Positions 1-22,531 of a DNA stretch of 64,000 nt are shown piece after piece. This DNA is from Agelas oroides (lineage: Eukaryota; Porifera; Demospongiae; Agelasida; Agelasidae). The translations under genes and the position numbers were made by a program. Position 1 is the stretch's first letter. Each line of letters begins with the position of its first letter. The notes under the pieces were generated by a model. The model saw only the letters and a list, made by a program, of their open reading frames with translations. It made no database searches and was not told the DNA's origin. The DNA is taken from positions 7,130,792-7,194,791 of the forward strand of contig OX422186.1 of assembly GCA_949130485.1 (NCBI GenBank), written 5' to 3'.

Positions 1-144
1 TACCATGGCTAGCAGTGCAATTTTGGATTTGGGATTAATTGCACGAGTAAGGTTTGTAACAAATCATATAGATTTTTCTTCACCTATTACACTTTTACTT
101 TGACAGTGATATTAACATAGCCTCGTACCCAGTCCTCCACCACA

Positions 145-701
145 GCTTGCAGTACGAATAATGCAGAAGAGGCCTGGTGAGAATTATCACGTGATGTATG
201 CCACTGTCTATGTCACACATCTTAGTTATTAAATTTTGTATCCTTGTACCCAGGCGAACGGTATCTTGGGAATGAGACTGGAATTATTATGCAGCAGTAG
301 CCACGATATCAATCGACAGTGTACAGATATATAGAAACAATATATGTGAAGCATGATGTTCCAAGAGCAAGCTAGTGTCATAGCGACTTCAAAACTAACC
401 TCTGGAGACGTTGGCAACAGCTGGTTGCACTCCAGGTTCGTCATATAGCTTCTAGCAATCTGCAACTGTCAACTTTTCCATTCGAGCATCCTTTATCTCG
501 TGTTCTGTTCTTGTTCGTCTTCGTCTAAACATGAAATTCGTTAGATAAATGTCCTGAACAAGCTCTAGTCCGTCCAAGTCGGCTTTGTGCAGCTACCTCA
601 TGACGTTGCGAAAATATTAAAGTTATGTTATTACGTCAGTGGCATACATCATGTGATAATTCTCACCAGGCCTCCTCCACGTTATTCATACTGCAAGCAA
701 C
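145..701. repeat. Foldback element with about 60-bp inverted arms
   Basis: The segment at about 145-205 (containing GGCCTGGTGAGAATTATCAC) recurs as its reverse complement at about 638-701 with only a few differences. The arms flank about 430 bp with no recognised gene. This is the structure of a non-autonomous inverted-repeat transposon; no target-site duplication was identified. Confidence 0.55.
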
Positions 702-874
702 GATAGCTCTATCGAACGCTCCAACGATAGCCCGGACCCCAGACGTTCACGAGATCGACAGTACTTGACTTCACCGGTAAGAAACTCGCTCTAGGATTTA
801 TTGCACATGAATTTGTAGTTGGGCACCGCCCCCCCCTACGTCCACCTCGCGTCCACCAGACATCATTCATGTGA

Positions 875-980
875 CAAGTGTTCCCAGGCCTTCCCCGTTT
901 TTCGCGCTCCTCCGCCTCCGTGTATTATACTGAACGCAAACCGAAGAACAAAAACGGGATAGGCCTGGGAACAAGGCTAG
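875..980. mobile_element. Short palindromic MITE, TTCCCAGGCC family
   Basis: Left end reads GTTCCCAGGCC and right end reads GGCCTGGGAACAAGGCTAG, its approximate reverse complement, about 100 bp apart. The same terminal motif recurs many times in the window (for example 12803-12962, 14532-14580, 16562-16660, 31296-31399), so this is a dispersed family. Confidence 0.5.
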
Positions 981-1145
981 TAGAAAGGCATGAACGAGGC
1001 TATACAAGGGGGTGGTCACCATGAGGTAGCCAAGCATAGGCTTTCCAAAAACTGTCTGTTCTCTTGTTGAATGCCACTACTTGCTTCACTGCTAGACAGG
1101 AAGGGTTCATAGTACTGACCTCACATTGACCCCAGGGGGGGAGTG

Positions 1146-1907
1146 TACAGTAAAACCTCCGAACAAAGGACACATTGGGGACGGGACATTTGTCCCTTGT
1201 AGAGAGGTTGTCCTCTCCTCGGAGGTTTTCTTTTAAACTTATTGGAAAGTCATTAAAGACAAAAAACTAACACTTAAAGGCTTTAAAATGTATTATTACA
1301 ATATATTCTGTGCATAAATTTTCAATTGCAAGATGGCAAGAGCAATACTACTTGCATAAAAAGTGCAGAATGATGTAATTATGTTTGTACAGTAAACACT
1401 CGATTGATATTTGTATGTAGCTAAACGAAAGTTTTCGTTTGCGGGTACAGTGGAAAGGACCACCGCTGCATATGCGGAATACGGAGGTATCCATTATGTG
1501 CATTCGGTATACTTCCGGTAGGCGTGGTAATATGTGAGGTCGCATTTTTGGACCTCTCAGTTGCTGTACCATGGCGAGAAAGGCTAGCACGATGAGCAAC
1601 AGTGCTAATATAATGTCTGGTCTTTGAATCCAGCGACGGTGGCGCACAATCTTATGACAAGCGTTCGCATTATGTACAAAAGTATCGGTGGGTGTAGTTT
1701 CACTGTCAGCTTTCGGAGGTAATTTTGTATTGGCTAAGGTACGTCTGGGGCTCATCAGTGTCTCTTGTTCGGAATTGAGAGGTGTTCGTTTCTCAGAGGT
1801 TCGAAATGTATTAGTTCTATGGTAAAATCAATCGGGGGCAAGTGATCTGTCCGCTGTACAGAGGTTGTCCGCTTTTCGGAGGGTCCGTTATTAGAGGTTT
1901 TACTGTA
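1146..1907. mobile_element. Pogo/Tc1-like inverted-repeat element in PTP4A intron
   Basis: The element begins TACAGTAAAACCTCC and ends GAGGTTTTACTGTA, which are inverted copies, each including a terminal TA. A TA target and CAGT-type ends are typical of the Tc1/mariner-pogo group. Subterminal text such as 'GGACA...' and 'TTGTCC' is also inverted. It contains a 135-codon minus-strand open frame (1348-1755) that I do not recognise and do not call a gene. It sits just downstream of the phosphatase active-site exon, in the following intron. Confidence 0.6.
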
Positions 1908-1923
1908 CATGTATATTTGTTAC

Positions 1924-4623
1924 CTTCCTAGCCCTGCGACACAGTGCACAGCAATGCAGTTGTTTCCATCTTCTTTGAAAGTGTCTATTACCAGACGAAG
2001 CCACCGAGTGATAACATCTACAGGGGGAGCAGCACCATCTTCAAATGGGTAGTCCTGGAGGGGGGTGGAGGGAGGGAGGGAGGGAGGGAGGGAGGGAGTA
2101 AGAGAGGAGAGAGGGGAGAGAGGGAAAGGTGGGAGGAGGGAAAGAAGGGTGGAAGGAAAGAGAGGAAGGGGAAGAGGAGAAGGAATGGAGGAAGAAAAGG
2201 ATGAACCAAAGAAGTGTAGAAGCAGATCTTAGACTAGTGTAACAAATGTTACATGTACATGTACATTGGAAAGCTTGTAATGTGCTGACAGGGAATAGAA
2301 AAATCTACTGCCAAGCACATTCATGTAGTTTCTAAAGCTGCAATGATATATTGATTTTTTACAATATAGTGTGATTCTGCTTAAAGCAATACGTGAACCG
2401 ATACGAGTTTTGACGTATCGATACATCACGTGATTGTCAAGTAGGTAAACGCACACTCATGGTAAACAGGTAGTTGTTAGAGAGATGGTAAGTCAACTAA
2501 AAATGTGAGGTGTAACGCTACTTTTGTTATTCTGGGGGAGCAATAGCCATCGTTATATGTCGCCTGTACACCGACAACAAGCTCCTGTGCACAGAGGTAT
2601 TGCAAAGCCTAGCCCATGTAGCCTGGTCATCCATTGCGTATGTAAAGCAACATATGTGTGAGCCAGCGGAAAGTGGCAGGCAACTTGTCATTGAACAGTA
2701 AGCAGGTGCCATTGAAAACCGCAGTGCATAGTTATATCATCTGACCGATAATTGATACAGTACTAAAGTGTATTGTTGCAGCTCTAGTAGTTCCACCAAA
2801 ATCTTGTCCAAGATGAACGCTGTAGAAGATCATCAAGAAGAAGTACAGAGATATGCGAACACTGGTAACCAAAGAATTTCTCATTAAGTGGAGAACATGT
2901 GCTCAACATATGCACTGAGATTTCTTCCCTTGAAAAGATCGAGCTACTGACTCCTGCTGAACTACCTGATTATCCCAACACCATAAAATCATGAGCCAGT
3001 TGATCATTCCACTCGAGATTACATCATAACAAACCAAAACAGTAATTATACTTGTCTGTTGGTTAGCGATATTTGGTAGTGCACAGTTTTGTATAAATAG
3101 GAGGTAACTATTGGTGTGAGATCATGAAGCAATTAGGCTACAACCACTTCCAGGATCATGGAGTCTGTCTTACCACAACTGTGATTCCCTCCTGCTTCAG
3201 ACTTTCGGTGCTATAGGTGGGGTCACAGCACCTTACCACCACCTTCACACCATGCTTCTTCATCTCCTAGGAGGGGTGGAGTGGGAGGAAGGGAGGGTGG
3301 AGGGGAAGGAAGGGAAGAGGCGAGTGAAGAGGGGGAGGGAGGAAGGGAGGGGAGGGGAAGGGGAGGGAAGAGGGGAGGGAAGGGGAGGGGAGGAGGGGAA
3401 GGAAGGGGAGGGAAGGGGAGGAGGGAAGGAGGAGGGGAGGGAGGAGGGGAGGGAGGAGGGGAGGGAAAGGGAGAGGAGGAGAACGGAGAGCAGGAGGGTA
3501 AGATAGGGGATGGGAAGGGAGAAAGAAGAGGAAAGAGCAAATTAGTATGACACTAGGTGCCAGACATGTGCCACTGTACAATAAGTATGTCTAACAACTT
3601 TAATTGTAGACAGGCAGTACACGAAGGGACAAAAAATGTTTTGACTATGCTACTTTGTTTTTGTCAACACAGTACAGTAAAGTAGGTTTTGGAATGCCAA
3701 CATTTCCCTTCTTAAAGGAAGTAGGGTCAAAAGGTATTGTGAAGCTGTGGTTACACTTGGTTTACTATAACAATGCCACACTAATCATTCACCCACGTCA
3801 TACATAACAAGGAACAACAGTCCAGAAATTATTGTAACGATGCTCATGACCCTATTACACATGTATTTCGAAGGTGGTTTTGGAATGCCAACATTTCCCT
3901 TCTTAAAGGAAGTAGGGTCAAAAGGTATTGTGAAGCTGTGGTTACACTTGGTTTACTATAACAATGCCACACTAATCATTCACCCACGTCATACATAACA
4001 AGGAACAACAGTCCAGAAATTATTGTAACGATGCTCATGACCCTATTACACATGTATTTCGAAGGTAGATCACTCATCCTTGTGCCAACTGTAAGTATTT
4101 CTTTGCATGACATGACCTAGCAAAAACAGTATAGTGGTCTATAGAAACTTTCAGGATCGAGCTCTTCACAGCTGCTGAGCAATTTGTGCAAGTAGTGTGG
4201 CCACTTACTGGTTCAAATACGTTGGAGCATTTCTAAGCAACTGCTTCCTTGCTTTAAGTCTTTTTGTGTATTGTTGGACTACAACTACATTGTAGATTCG
4301 AGACAATTTACAGTTTTTGAGAAGTAGTGAAGTTACTAGGATAAAATTCTGTTGTTTACTGTAATCATGTCACCATAAACAAGTAAATGTTGTCACTATA
4401 AACATTCAACATGTCACTGTAAACAAGTCAAAGTCATCAGTAAACATACATACACAAAACTTCCAGGCACACCTGCTGCTAACTGCTCAAAACACTGAAT
4501 TACCTTCACAAACTGTGGCAGGGTGGACTGAGATGGTTTGTTCACAATGACAAACTTCAGATTCTTGTGCTCGATTAACGAGGGGGCCCCAGGATGGGCA
4601 CGTTGGCGATTATTGGCCGTCAT
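1924..4623 (-). CDS. PTP4A: Protein tyrosine phosphatase type IVA (PRL) gene, 5' exons (partial)
   Basis: Spliced model on the minus strand: exon 1 4623-4504 (40 codons), exon 2 3266-3174 (31 codons), exon 3 2054-1924 (43 codons plus 2 nt). All junctions are GT-AG and the phases agree (0, 0, 2). Exon 1 contains [18 protein letters not shown], matching the PRL N-terminus. Exon 2 contains [10 protein letters not shown], with the Cys that forms the regulatory disulfide in PRLs. Exon 3 carries [10 protein letters not shown], which retains the general-acid Asp, and the P-loop HCVAGLGR, whose Arg codon is split by the intron. PRLs are small, prenylated dual-specificity phosphatases at membranes that bind CNNM magnesium transporters. 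The C-terminal exons and CaaX box are not in view. An in-frame ATG lies upstream at 4752, but the family starts near 4623 and its A at -3 is favourable. Family assignment is firm; the paralogue is unknown. Confidence 0.92.
2057..2205. repeat. Purine-rich GGGA microsatellite tract
   Basis: About 150 bp of almost pure A/G on the plus strand, with perfect GGGA iterations near 2070-2098. Read on the minus strand it is a long polypyrimidine run ending directly at the acceptor of PTP4A exon 3. Confidence 0.85.
3269..3540. repeat. Purine-rich GGGA/GGGGA tract
   Basis: About 270 bp of nearly pure purine on the plus strand (GGGAGGGGA-type iterations). On the minus strand it is a polypyrimidine run leading straight into the acceptor of PTP4A exon 2 (first base 3266). 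The long open frames on both strands across it are low-complexity artefacts. Confidence 0.85.
3685..4066. repeat. Perfect 191-bp tandem duplication
   Basis: Positions 3685-3875 and 3876-4066 read identically, from GGTTTTGGAATGCC to ATTTCGAAGGT. Two head-to-tail copies with no visible difference in PTP4A intron 1 imply a very recent duplication or an assembly duplication. Confidence 0.85.
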
Positions 4624-5997
4624 CTTCACGTACACACACACCAGATAAATATATTTCTGTCCAGCCCAAGGAAAAAGGGATCTCTCGAGACCAAATGTAC
4701 AATCGAGGGATTCAGGGGTAGAGACAGGGGCAGAAAATATTTTACTCTTCAAACAAATAACGATTCTCTGTACAGGCTATATACATGTATGTATAGTGCG
4801 ATTCGATTTAGGGTGGGGAAGGGAGAACTGGATCTCACACTTGATTACATAGCAATAAAAATCGTACTCTTGAAATGAATTTCCACTAAGATTCAATTGA
4901 CTCCTAAAGTGACACGATCTGGTATTTGACCGAGGCGAGACGATTTGATAGAGTTTATTTCTCTTTCGCTCTCCTCTTGTCAGCCACCACGTTGTTGGTT
5001 GTGTGTTCAGATGTGCTGTGCTAGGCACCAGTCGCCGCAGCTTCCCTTCACAAACTCCATAAACGTTTGGCCAAATCTGCAGAACACCTGCAGAAAAGTA
5101 ATACCAACAGTTCATTTAGTAAGGAATACTGGCACTGGACACCTAGCCTTGTTCCCTGACTCTCACTCCAACAGCTTTTATTGCTCACAATTGCAGTACA
5201 GTATGACAATGAAAACTGGGGGGTGTGAGACAAAAACTATTTTAACCATTGCTTTTATGGTTTAGTTATTGTTGCTGAGGATCTTTGTAAGACTAAAACC
5301 TTCCCATGTTCAAGTTTTCATCATATGCAGTATGTATGAACAATCAACGAGCCATACCTCCTTAAAAGAAATTTCATGCAAAAGTCACCCACTGCGCAGG
5401 ATGCGTTTCGGCTAGTACCGGGCCTCATCAGCTGCACTAGGGTGACTGCATGAGATGTGGAGTACTGCTACTATCATGAGATGTGAGTACTGATCAGTAC
5501 CACGAGATGTGGAGTACTGTTACCATACCGATGATAGCCAGTCACGCAATACAGAATGAAGTAGGGGAAAGTAGAGTGTGGGTGTGCATGCAGGTATGTT
5601 GAGTGCTACTATTAGCCATCCCATTTCTGTACTGTGGTTTTTCAATTCAAACACAGGCTTTCAATTCAAACACAGGCTTTCATTCCCTGCAGCCTACTAT
5701 GCATAGCTATCATCCTACAGTCCCACTTCAAAGAGAGCCATTAGTGTCTACCCTTTCATATCAGGAGCTGTCAGCACAATAAGGTACATTACATCCTACA
5801 AACAACCCGATCCTTTGTTACCGATAATGTTCCCAGGCTCTCTGAGTTTCTGGTTAAAGCCAGACACACAATGTGTGTGTACTATGTTTGACCGACAAAC
5901 AACCCACCCATCCTTTGTACTGTAGCAGTATCTGCACCAGTTGAAACAAGTCTCATGGCACACAATGGCACAATGGTAGAGTACAGCGGCATTGATC

Positions 5998-6620
5998 AAC
6001 TTTGCATACGCTAGTGATCACACAATCTCTTGTTGGTGGCCCTTCATGCAAACTATTCCAAGGTATGATTCCACAGCTGCATGCCAAGATAAGCCCTATA
6101 CATACTGCAAGTGACGACAGTTGTGGTGCACCGATTGAAAACAAGGCCACATACATTTAAGCCGAGATTCAGAAGCTATGCTTGCTAAGTTTGTCGCTCG
6201 CAAACCATTGGATACAACTTGAAAGCACAGTACATTACCTTTGACTGCCACTCAGAATGGCATGCAGAACCATAACCACCTCCCCCAGTCTAGACTATCA
6301 TACGTACGTGTAAGAATGCCAGGAATTCACCACATGTTTGCCGTAGCAGGAGACACTTGAGAGCTCACTTTAAGGGCATGTGGCAGTCCTGGATAGAAAT
6401 CAAACATTCATTTGCACATTTCAAGCACCTCACCGTGTTTGAAGCACTGCAATGCTGAACTTGTTGGGGCAGGGCTAACAGCACTTCATTCTAACTTTGC
6501 ACACGCTAGTGATCACACAATCTCTTGTCGGTGGCCTTCATGCAAACTAGCCTTATTCCCAGGCCTTTGTTCAGATAAGATTCCACAGCAGCATGCTGAC
6601 TATACATACTGCAAGTGATG
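5998..6620. repeat. Diverged direct repeat pair
   Basis: The text from 'ACGCTAGTGATCACACAATC' through 'CATACTGCAAGTGA' occurs at about 5998-6113 and again at 6494-6620. The second copy has an extra AGCCTTATTCCCAGGCC block, so a member of the short palindromic family may mark the difference between them. Confidence 0.5.
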
Positions 6621-7738
6621 ATGACGATTTGGGTATGAGCCCCACACTTAAGTCTTAACAGAAGTTCGGCAACACTGAGCTTTGAACTCAGCGATGTATT
6701 CAAAAATTTGTGACGGAATAAATATTTGATTTCTATCTGCAACTGCCACATCCTCTGGATCCATGCAATGCGCTAGCAATGTGACCACCTCAAGTGGCTC
6801 CATTTTGACTAGGAATACCTTCATCGTGGCATGTCACATCCCAGCCGCAGTCACTGACTTCATAGTCATAACTGAACACTTTTAATTCACTGGCCAGCTA
6901 CACTACATGTCAACATTCACACGAGCCACTAAATTCATAAGGCTACTGCTGTGCTACAGAGCCCAGACATGCCACAACATCCCAGCAGTGACATTCCCTT
7001 TAGACCACAAATTCCCTCTACACAAACAAAAACATCGAGCTGGTGTTGCACTGGGTATTATATGAAAACACGAGCAATAGATAACTAGCCTTGCTCCCAG
7101 ATTTTTTCTACTGTCCAGTTTGTGATTACTAAAGGTAATCGAAAATGGGTTTTGTATACTGTAAGTAATCACAAACTTAACGTTGGTGGGAAAGGTCCAG
7201 GATGAGGCTATGGACACACTTTTATGTACACATTCGCACAATCTCTACACAGATGGTGGTTTTGCACTAACTCTGAGACAATGAGGCACCAACAGTAACT
7301 GTAGTCTGGCAAAGCCAGACCTCATCTATTATAAATCGAAATGGAAGTAAGGCGAGTACAAGCAGACAAGGCACCACACCTACACACCACAACCAGTGGG
7401 CAGGCAATACCGGAACAATCCCACCATCCATACCAGCACAATCTTTAGGCCACAATATAATCACATTACATCCTTATATGGACTATAGCACAATACTGCA
7501 ATAGTTTGTACTGCTCCCACGTGCACCCAAAAGGCAAAAAAGACAACTGAACTGGAACAACACTAAGGAGAAGCAACAACACTAGTTGGCCCCACACAGT
7601 TGCTACTGCCGTAGGCATGAGTGAACCTTGTTCCCAGTCTCCACTGAGCTTACCGTCATTAGCAGTACTGAAAAACAAGGAATGCCGGGTGAGGGGCTGA
7701 GAAAAACTTGGCCAGTAGTGATACTACATGTACATATC

Positions 7739-8080
7739 CTATGCTACTATAGGTGGAGTACTCATGATGGAAGTTTTGTATGACTACTAAATAAGGGGCA
7801 AGCTGTTCAGATTGTCTGTGTGATGTCAACTTCCTTCTTTAAACCACAAACAGTGTTACTACTGGCATACAAAGCCATCCAAGTTCCCATCTCTATTAAG
7901 TACACATCCACACACATACAGAAAAGCAAGGGAAGCTGGTGGGGGCTGGGAATAAGGCTAGGGGGTAGTAGTAATACAATCTATCCTACGATACCATGCT
8001 ACTAAAGGTGGAGTACTCAAGACGGAAGTTTCATGTGACCACTGTACAAACCATTGAAAAGGGGGCAAGCTGTTCAGACA
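7739..8080. repeat. Diverged direct repeat pair
   Basis: The text around 'GGTGGAGTACTCA' and 'GGGGCAAGCTGTTCAGA' is present at about 7739-7815 and again at about 7993-8080, same strand, with scattered differences and a small insertion in the second copy. I see no coding potential. Confidence 0.5.
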
Positions 8081-10188
8081 TTACACACACCAAGTCTGAC
8101 TGACTAACCACAAACTATTATTCAGTTACAGTTATCCAAATTCCTATCTCTATAGCACATAACCTGTTTCCTGTCGTGGGATACCCTTCTGACTGTTGTG
8201 CATCCTCCCATACTAACTCAAATCCAAGACATGCCATGTGTAAAGACAGGCAACATTGGTCTTGCAATACTTAGAGGTTCAAATGAAAAAGCACTAGTGC
8301 TAGTCAACCTCAAACTTGTATACCTGCTTGTGTATAAGAAGCTTTTGGCCAGTTCTATCAAGTCGGAACACTTTTGTGCACATTATGAGTCTAATCCCCT
8401 TAAAAGTTCACATACAAATGTTCGGTTAAAAAATATATAAAACGTTTTGATTTATATGAGGAAAAATATCTGCGTAAAGACCAACCAATATTCAAACTAC
8501 ATGTGTTGTGTAACTTTCCAGTTGTATGCTGCTTGAGGTCAGTCTGAAGAACAAGGCATTTCTTTCAAAAGGTCAGATATCACCAGATCGCTATTCAGAC
8601 ATTTACACGTGCCTGTATACCATTCAAAACAGTAAAACAGCAATTACAAAGCAAAGGTGCCATGTTGTTGCCACTTCATTCCATAAGTAAATTGACTACA
8701 CAAAACTTACTCCCACAAAAACGTAAAAGTCTACATATATTACAGTAAACCATGTTCCATCAACTATGGGCTACAATGAAACATCAACTGTTAATACTAT
8801 GCAAAGCAAATTACTATGGCTCAGAGTGGTGGCCCTTGTATATATTTCTGCTGGTGAAACATGAGAACACACACACACATAACATGCCATCTCAAGAATA
8901 ACATTGCTAGACAGTCAAGATGGTCTGCAGGGTAGTTATCTACAAATGAGCTACAACAATGTCCAGTGATTGTCAGCCATCGGCTAAGGGTGCCAAGTAT
9001 GTGCAATGATTCAGGAAATAGGTGAGGCTGATAGTAAGGGTGCTTAACAAACACAGTGAGGGTTACCACTGTTCCCAGGCCATGTTCAACCTCATCACCG
9101 CCCACCTGGAAATGAGGCTAAGTGAGGGTCTGACTGAAACTCGCAGCTACAGTATACATGTATAGGGGAATAATCTTGCATGAGAACGAGACAGTTGAAC
9201 TTGTGTGTAAAACCTTGTTGCAACAAATCCAAATTAACCCCACTTTCTTTTCCTCCAGGTGGACTGACTTTTTTGGAGTTCTTATAAGACTCCTTTACCT
9301 ATAATGTTGCATGACCTGGAAACATAGCTACTCCTTTCTCACAAGCTCATGTTGCACATCTACTGACATGAGGCATGAGTCTAGCAAGCCTCACTCAAGG
9401 TAACACAGATGTGGCAGGTACACTATTCTATGATGATATTGAGTACAAGTGTCTGTTCGCCAATCTAGTCCACCATTCTAGTCCATTGATTATACACTAT
9501 CCACCTAAGCCTCTCGCCCCTCTAAGATACTTCCATATTTTGAACTGATCACAATTTCAAAAGTGACAACATTGTCATTTCCTCCCTGCCTAATGCTCAG
9601 GTGAAGGAATACTAGCCAAAGAAGACTCTTCAGTGGAACCATAGATAGTAGAGTGACATGGAACATGCAGTGAATTGAAAGGGTATGGAGGACAGTATCA
9701 CACATGAGCTTTTCTACATAAATCCACCCTACAGAACAACTAATATCCTTCAACACATCTCTCATAGTGTACCCATCATAGTCGCACTCGTCACGCACAC
9801 AGTCATACACACCCCAAAAATGATTTCGAATCACCATACGCTTATTATCTTTGATATAATGACTTCAACTTACGCTTCCGTTTCTTCTCATCGATGAACT
9901 AGATCAACTTAAGAAAGACAGACGCCAAATGGCCAAAATATGGTTTGAACGACCTTCGGAGGGGGGTGATTTCACGGCGTGGCGTAATAAAAGCTGTCAG
10001 ACTGGTTTTGCATTGGGCCACACACCGATCACGTTCGCAGTCGAAAAATTGACGGGAATACCCAGCATCTTTGGCAGACAAACGTCACTGGCCATTCCAA
10101 AATTTTTGAGAATCTCAGCAGAATGGAATGCGACTGAAACGGTTGCACGATCAGAAGTGTTGCGCAACAATCCAACATTCCCGGTAAT

Positions 10189-20293
<10,105 letters not shown>

Positions 20294-20978
20294 ATCTCAT
20301 CTTCAAACATCACAACACACTATGTTTCAGTAATGACCGTATGATATTCAGTAAACTCTTCTGTGAACTATTTCCTAACTAATGCAAAGTTTTTATCTTC
20401 TTTATGACTCATGTCAATTGTAAAAATTATGACATACATGTAATATTTGTTAAAGTGTGGGTACAGAGTAGCACTAAGGTTGAATGCTGTCGTCTGCTAT
20501 CAAACAAAAGACTGGTTTGCTAAGCCACTCCTTGCCCATCCATGTGATTACTGTCTATCGTTTCCTGGTTTAGATCACAAGTTGTGGAGAGCTACGGCTT
20601 AAACATTACCTGTTCCATCTGCTTCCATTTACCAACATAAGTGTGTTAGCTGCTTCACAACTATTGTGTTGTGCTTCCAAATGTGTTGTTTTCCATTACA
20701 AACAGTCACCGCACCACACCCTCATGTGGCAGTGGCCTAGACCCAACCTGGCAAGTGCGTAAATACATACGAACAGTACGGTAACGTAGTTCAGCAACAG
20801 TGACCACCAACACACACAGCCAACAGTGACCACCAACACACACAGCACTAAACGGTATGCCATGTGAGCATCTAGGGGTGTGGTTTATACCAGTGTTGTT
20901 TCGGTTTAATGTTCGGACTAGAGTTTATTTAGGCAACAGATTCAAATTGTTAGGTAAGTTTTACTAAACCTAAAAATG

Positions 20979-21016
20979 GTTAGGGTTAGGGTAAGGGTTG
21001 GGTTAGGGTTAGATTA
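20979..21016. repeat. Interstitial telomere-like TTAGGG tract
   Basis: GGTTAGGGTTAGGGTAAGGG followed by TTGGGTTAGGGTTAG: about six degenerate TTAGGG units on the plus strand. TTAGGG is the usual metazoan telomere unit. The tract is short and internal. Confidence 0.75.
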
Positions 21017-21031
21017 AGTTACAGCTTGTCA

Positions 21032-21104
21032 TGTTTCTCGTGTTTCTTTTTCTTGTGTTTCTTGTGTTTTTTGTGTTTCTTGTGTTTCTCGTGTTTCTCG
21101 TGTT
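21032..21104. repeat. 10-bp minisatellite TTTCTTGTG-type
   Basis: Repeated GTGTTTCTCGTGTTTCTTGT units, about seven copies with C/T variation, directly follow the telomere-like tract. Confidence 0.75.
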
Positions 21105-21600
21105 AGAGTTGGTTGACCAATCAAATTACAGCTTTAAAGGATCATGTGCATGTCTGTTGTGATTGATGGACTTTGAACTGATTATGATTTAATTGGAATA
21201 GTTGAACCTGTAAGAGCCATCACAGTACATGTACATGCTTATACAACTGTGTATTATTTCCTGTTGTTATGTAATAATATTATGATGTCATTGTAGATAT
21301 ATAAGTGCATGCAGATTTTTAGTGTGTGTACACAGCCAAAAATTTTCTGACCCGATACAGTTCCGTTGCCAAAAAGTTCTGTTACGGGCGTATTTTCGGA
21401 ACTGAACCAGTACCGCAGTAGCATCAGGACAGTATCAGATCAGTACGCACATATCTGTATCTGGATCAGATTGGTTCCACTTCTGATTCAAAACGTACGA
21501 TTTTGCTGTGTATTTATGAGATCTTGGCTGTCAGCTTTAACAATTGCGTGCACGGCTACCACATATTGGCGACGAGGGTAAAACAATTTCTCAGACAGTC

Positions 21601-21890
21601 ATGGCTACACACGGCTCGGTGTCGGCGTTCGATCCCAGTAAGGACTGGACGAGTTACGAGGAACGTCTACGATATACTATTTTGTCGCCAACGATGTTAC
21701 CGACGGAGCAAAGAAGCGCTCGATTCTGCTGGCTGCTTGCGGAGCGCCAGCGTACAAATTGATTCGCAGCCTGGTACAGGCAGAGAAACTGGATTCAACG
21801 CCATACGAAGAGTTGGTCAAGATCGTGAAAAATCATTGCGACCCGAAGCCGTCAATGATAATGCAGAGATACAAGTTCAATACATGCAAG
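21601..21890 (+). pseudogene. Broken Ty3/gypsy-type gag fragment
   Basis: The frame opening at 21601 (MATHGSVSAFDPSKDWTSY) matches the start of gag of Ty3/gypsy-like retrotransposons. Near 21680 the similarity moves to another frame, where it continues as KKRSILLAACG, YEELVKIVKNH and DPKPSMIMQRYKF, typical gag core motifs. One frameshift therefore breaks it. 'TTGGCGACGAGG' just upstream (about 21567) resembles the leader of such elements. The fragment ends before the inverted-repeat element at 22013, and no protease or reverse transcriptase follows, so it is a dead remnant. Confidence 0.75.
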
Positions 21891-22531
21891 ATCGATATCG
21901 TGAAGCATGTGAAGGCCAGTGAAGGTCTGACTGTCAGACATGTCAGAGTGCAGCGTCGGTGACCCAGAGCGAAGACGACTGAAGTTGAAGCACGCGGGTC
22001 GCGGGGTAAAAGACGTAATTTAAGGAAAAATCCCATGTGTCACTCATGGGAAAGAATTACGTTACCATTCCCATGAGTCACTCATGGGAAAGAATTACGT
22101 CATTTGCACCTTGGGTTACTCATGGGATAGAATTACGTGCTTTCATTGTACGTAAAATGCCCAAAAGTATGCACAACTTGTGGTCTAATATAGGGAAAGA
22201 ATTACGTCTTTTGCCTCAAAAGGATATTCCTGTAAATTAACGTAAAACTCCCCCATATATAAGCAAGATATCCTTATATATAGGGAAAGAATTACGTCCT
22301 TTGCCTCAAAGGTAAATCTCTGTATATTCATTACATAATTGGTTATGAATTTCATTTATATTTCCTCAGGATATCACCTGGAGCATTTTTAAAGGTTTTG
22401 TAACTTGCAAGCAAGAGCAGCTAAATGAAAGTAGCTCCAAATAGATACGTATCCTGGTGACTTAACGAAGTGATAAAGATAATGCTCTCATGAGTTACTA
22501 TGTAGGACCCACTGAAACACACACTTGACGC

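Larger units (their letters stand above)
1..1145. other. Non-coding left edge (downstream/intron of PTP4A)
   Basis: I see no exon I can support here. The next exon of the minus-strand PTP4A gene, expected to encode the helix after the P-loop, was looked for on the minus strand and not recognised, so it probably lies beyond position 1. The stretch contains a foldback repeat (about 145-701) and a copy of the short palindromic 'TTCCCAGGCC' family (about 875-980). Confidence 0.5.
4624..10188. other. Intergenic region between PTP4A and PSMF1
   Basis: No coding exon here can be supported. Both flanking genes read away from it, so it should contain both promoters; no clear core promoter motif was identified. 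It holds a three-fold near-repeat around 'CATGAGATGTGGAGTACTG' (about 5447-5522), a two-copy 'TTCAATTCAAACACAGGCT' repeat (about 5641-5681), diverged direct repeats (5998-6113 with 6494-6620; 7739-7815 with 7993-8080), and several partial copies of the 'TTCCCAGGCC' family. A minus-strand open frame of 110 codons ending at 9505 is not recognised. Confidence 0.5.
20294..21340. other. Spacer downstream of PSMF1
   Basis: Presumed PSMF1 3' UTR and intergenic DNA. No AATAAA was noticed close to the stop. It has a two-copy 'CAACAGTGACCACCAACACA' repeat (about 20798-20846), a TTAGGG-like tract and a TTTCTTGTG-type tract, annotated separately. Confidence 0.5.

Noticed and set aside
429-582. Minus-strand open stretch reading LVQDIYLTNFMFRRRR, considered as the last PTP4A exon
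   Set aside because: It does not match the PRL C-terminus and ends without a CaaX motif; about 50 codons open is not significant.
1348-1755. 135-codon minus-strand ORF with a hydrophobic segment (IILALLLIVLAFLAMV)
   Set aside because: It lies wholly inside a pogo-like inverted-repeat element in the PTP4A intron and matches no family I know.
3223-3581. Open frames rich in Pro/Ser or Gly/Glu/Arg
   Set aside because: They are translations of the purine-rich tract in a PTP4A intron.
9505-9837. 110-codon minus-strand ORF divergent from PSMF1 (starts MVIRNHFWGVYDC)
   Set aside because: No family recognised and no exon-intron structure could be built; ORFs of this size occur by chance elsewhere in the window.
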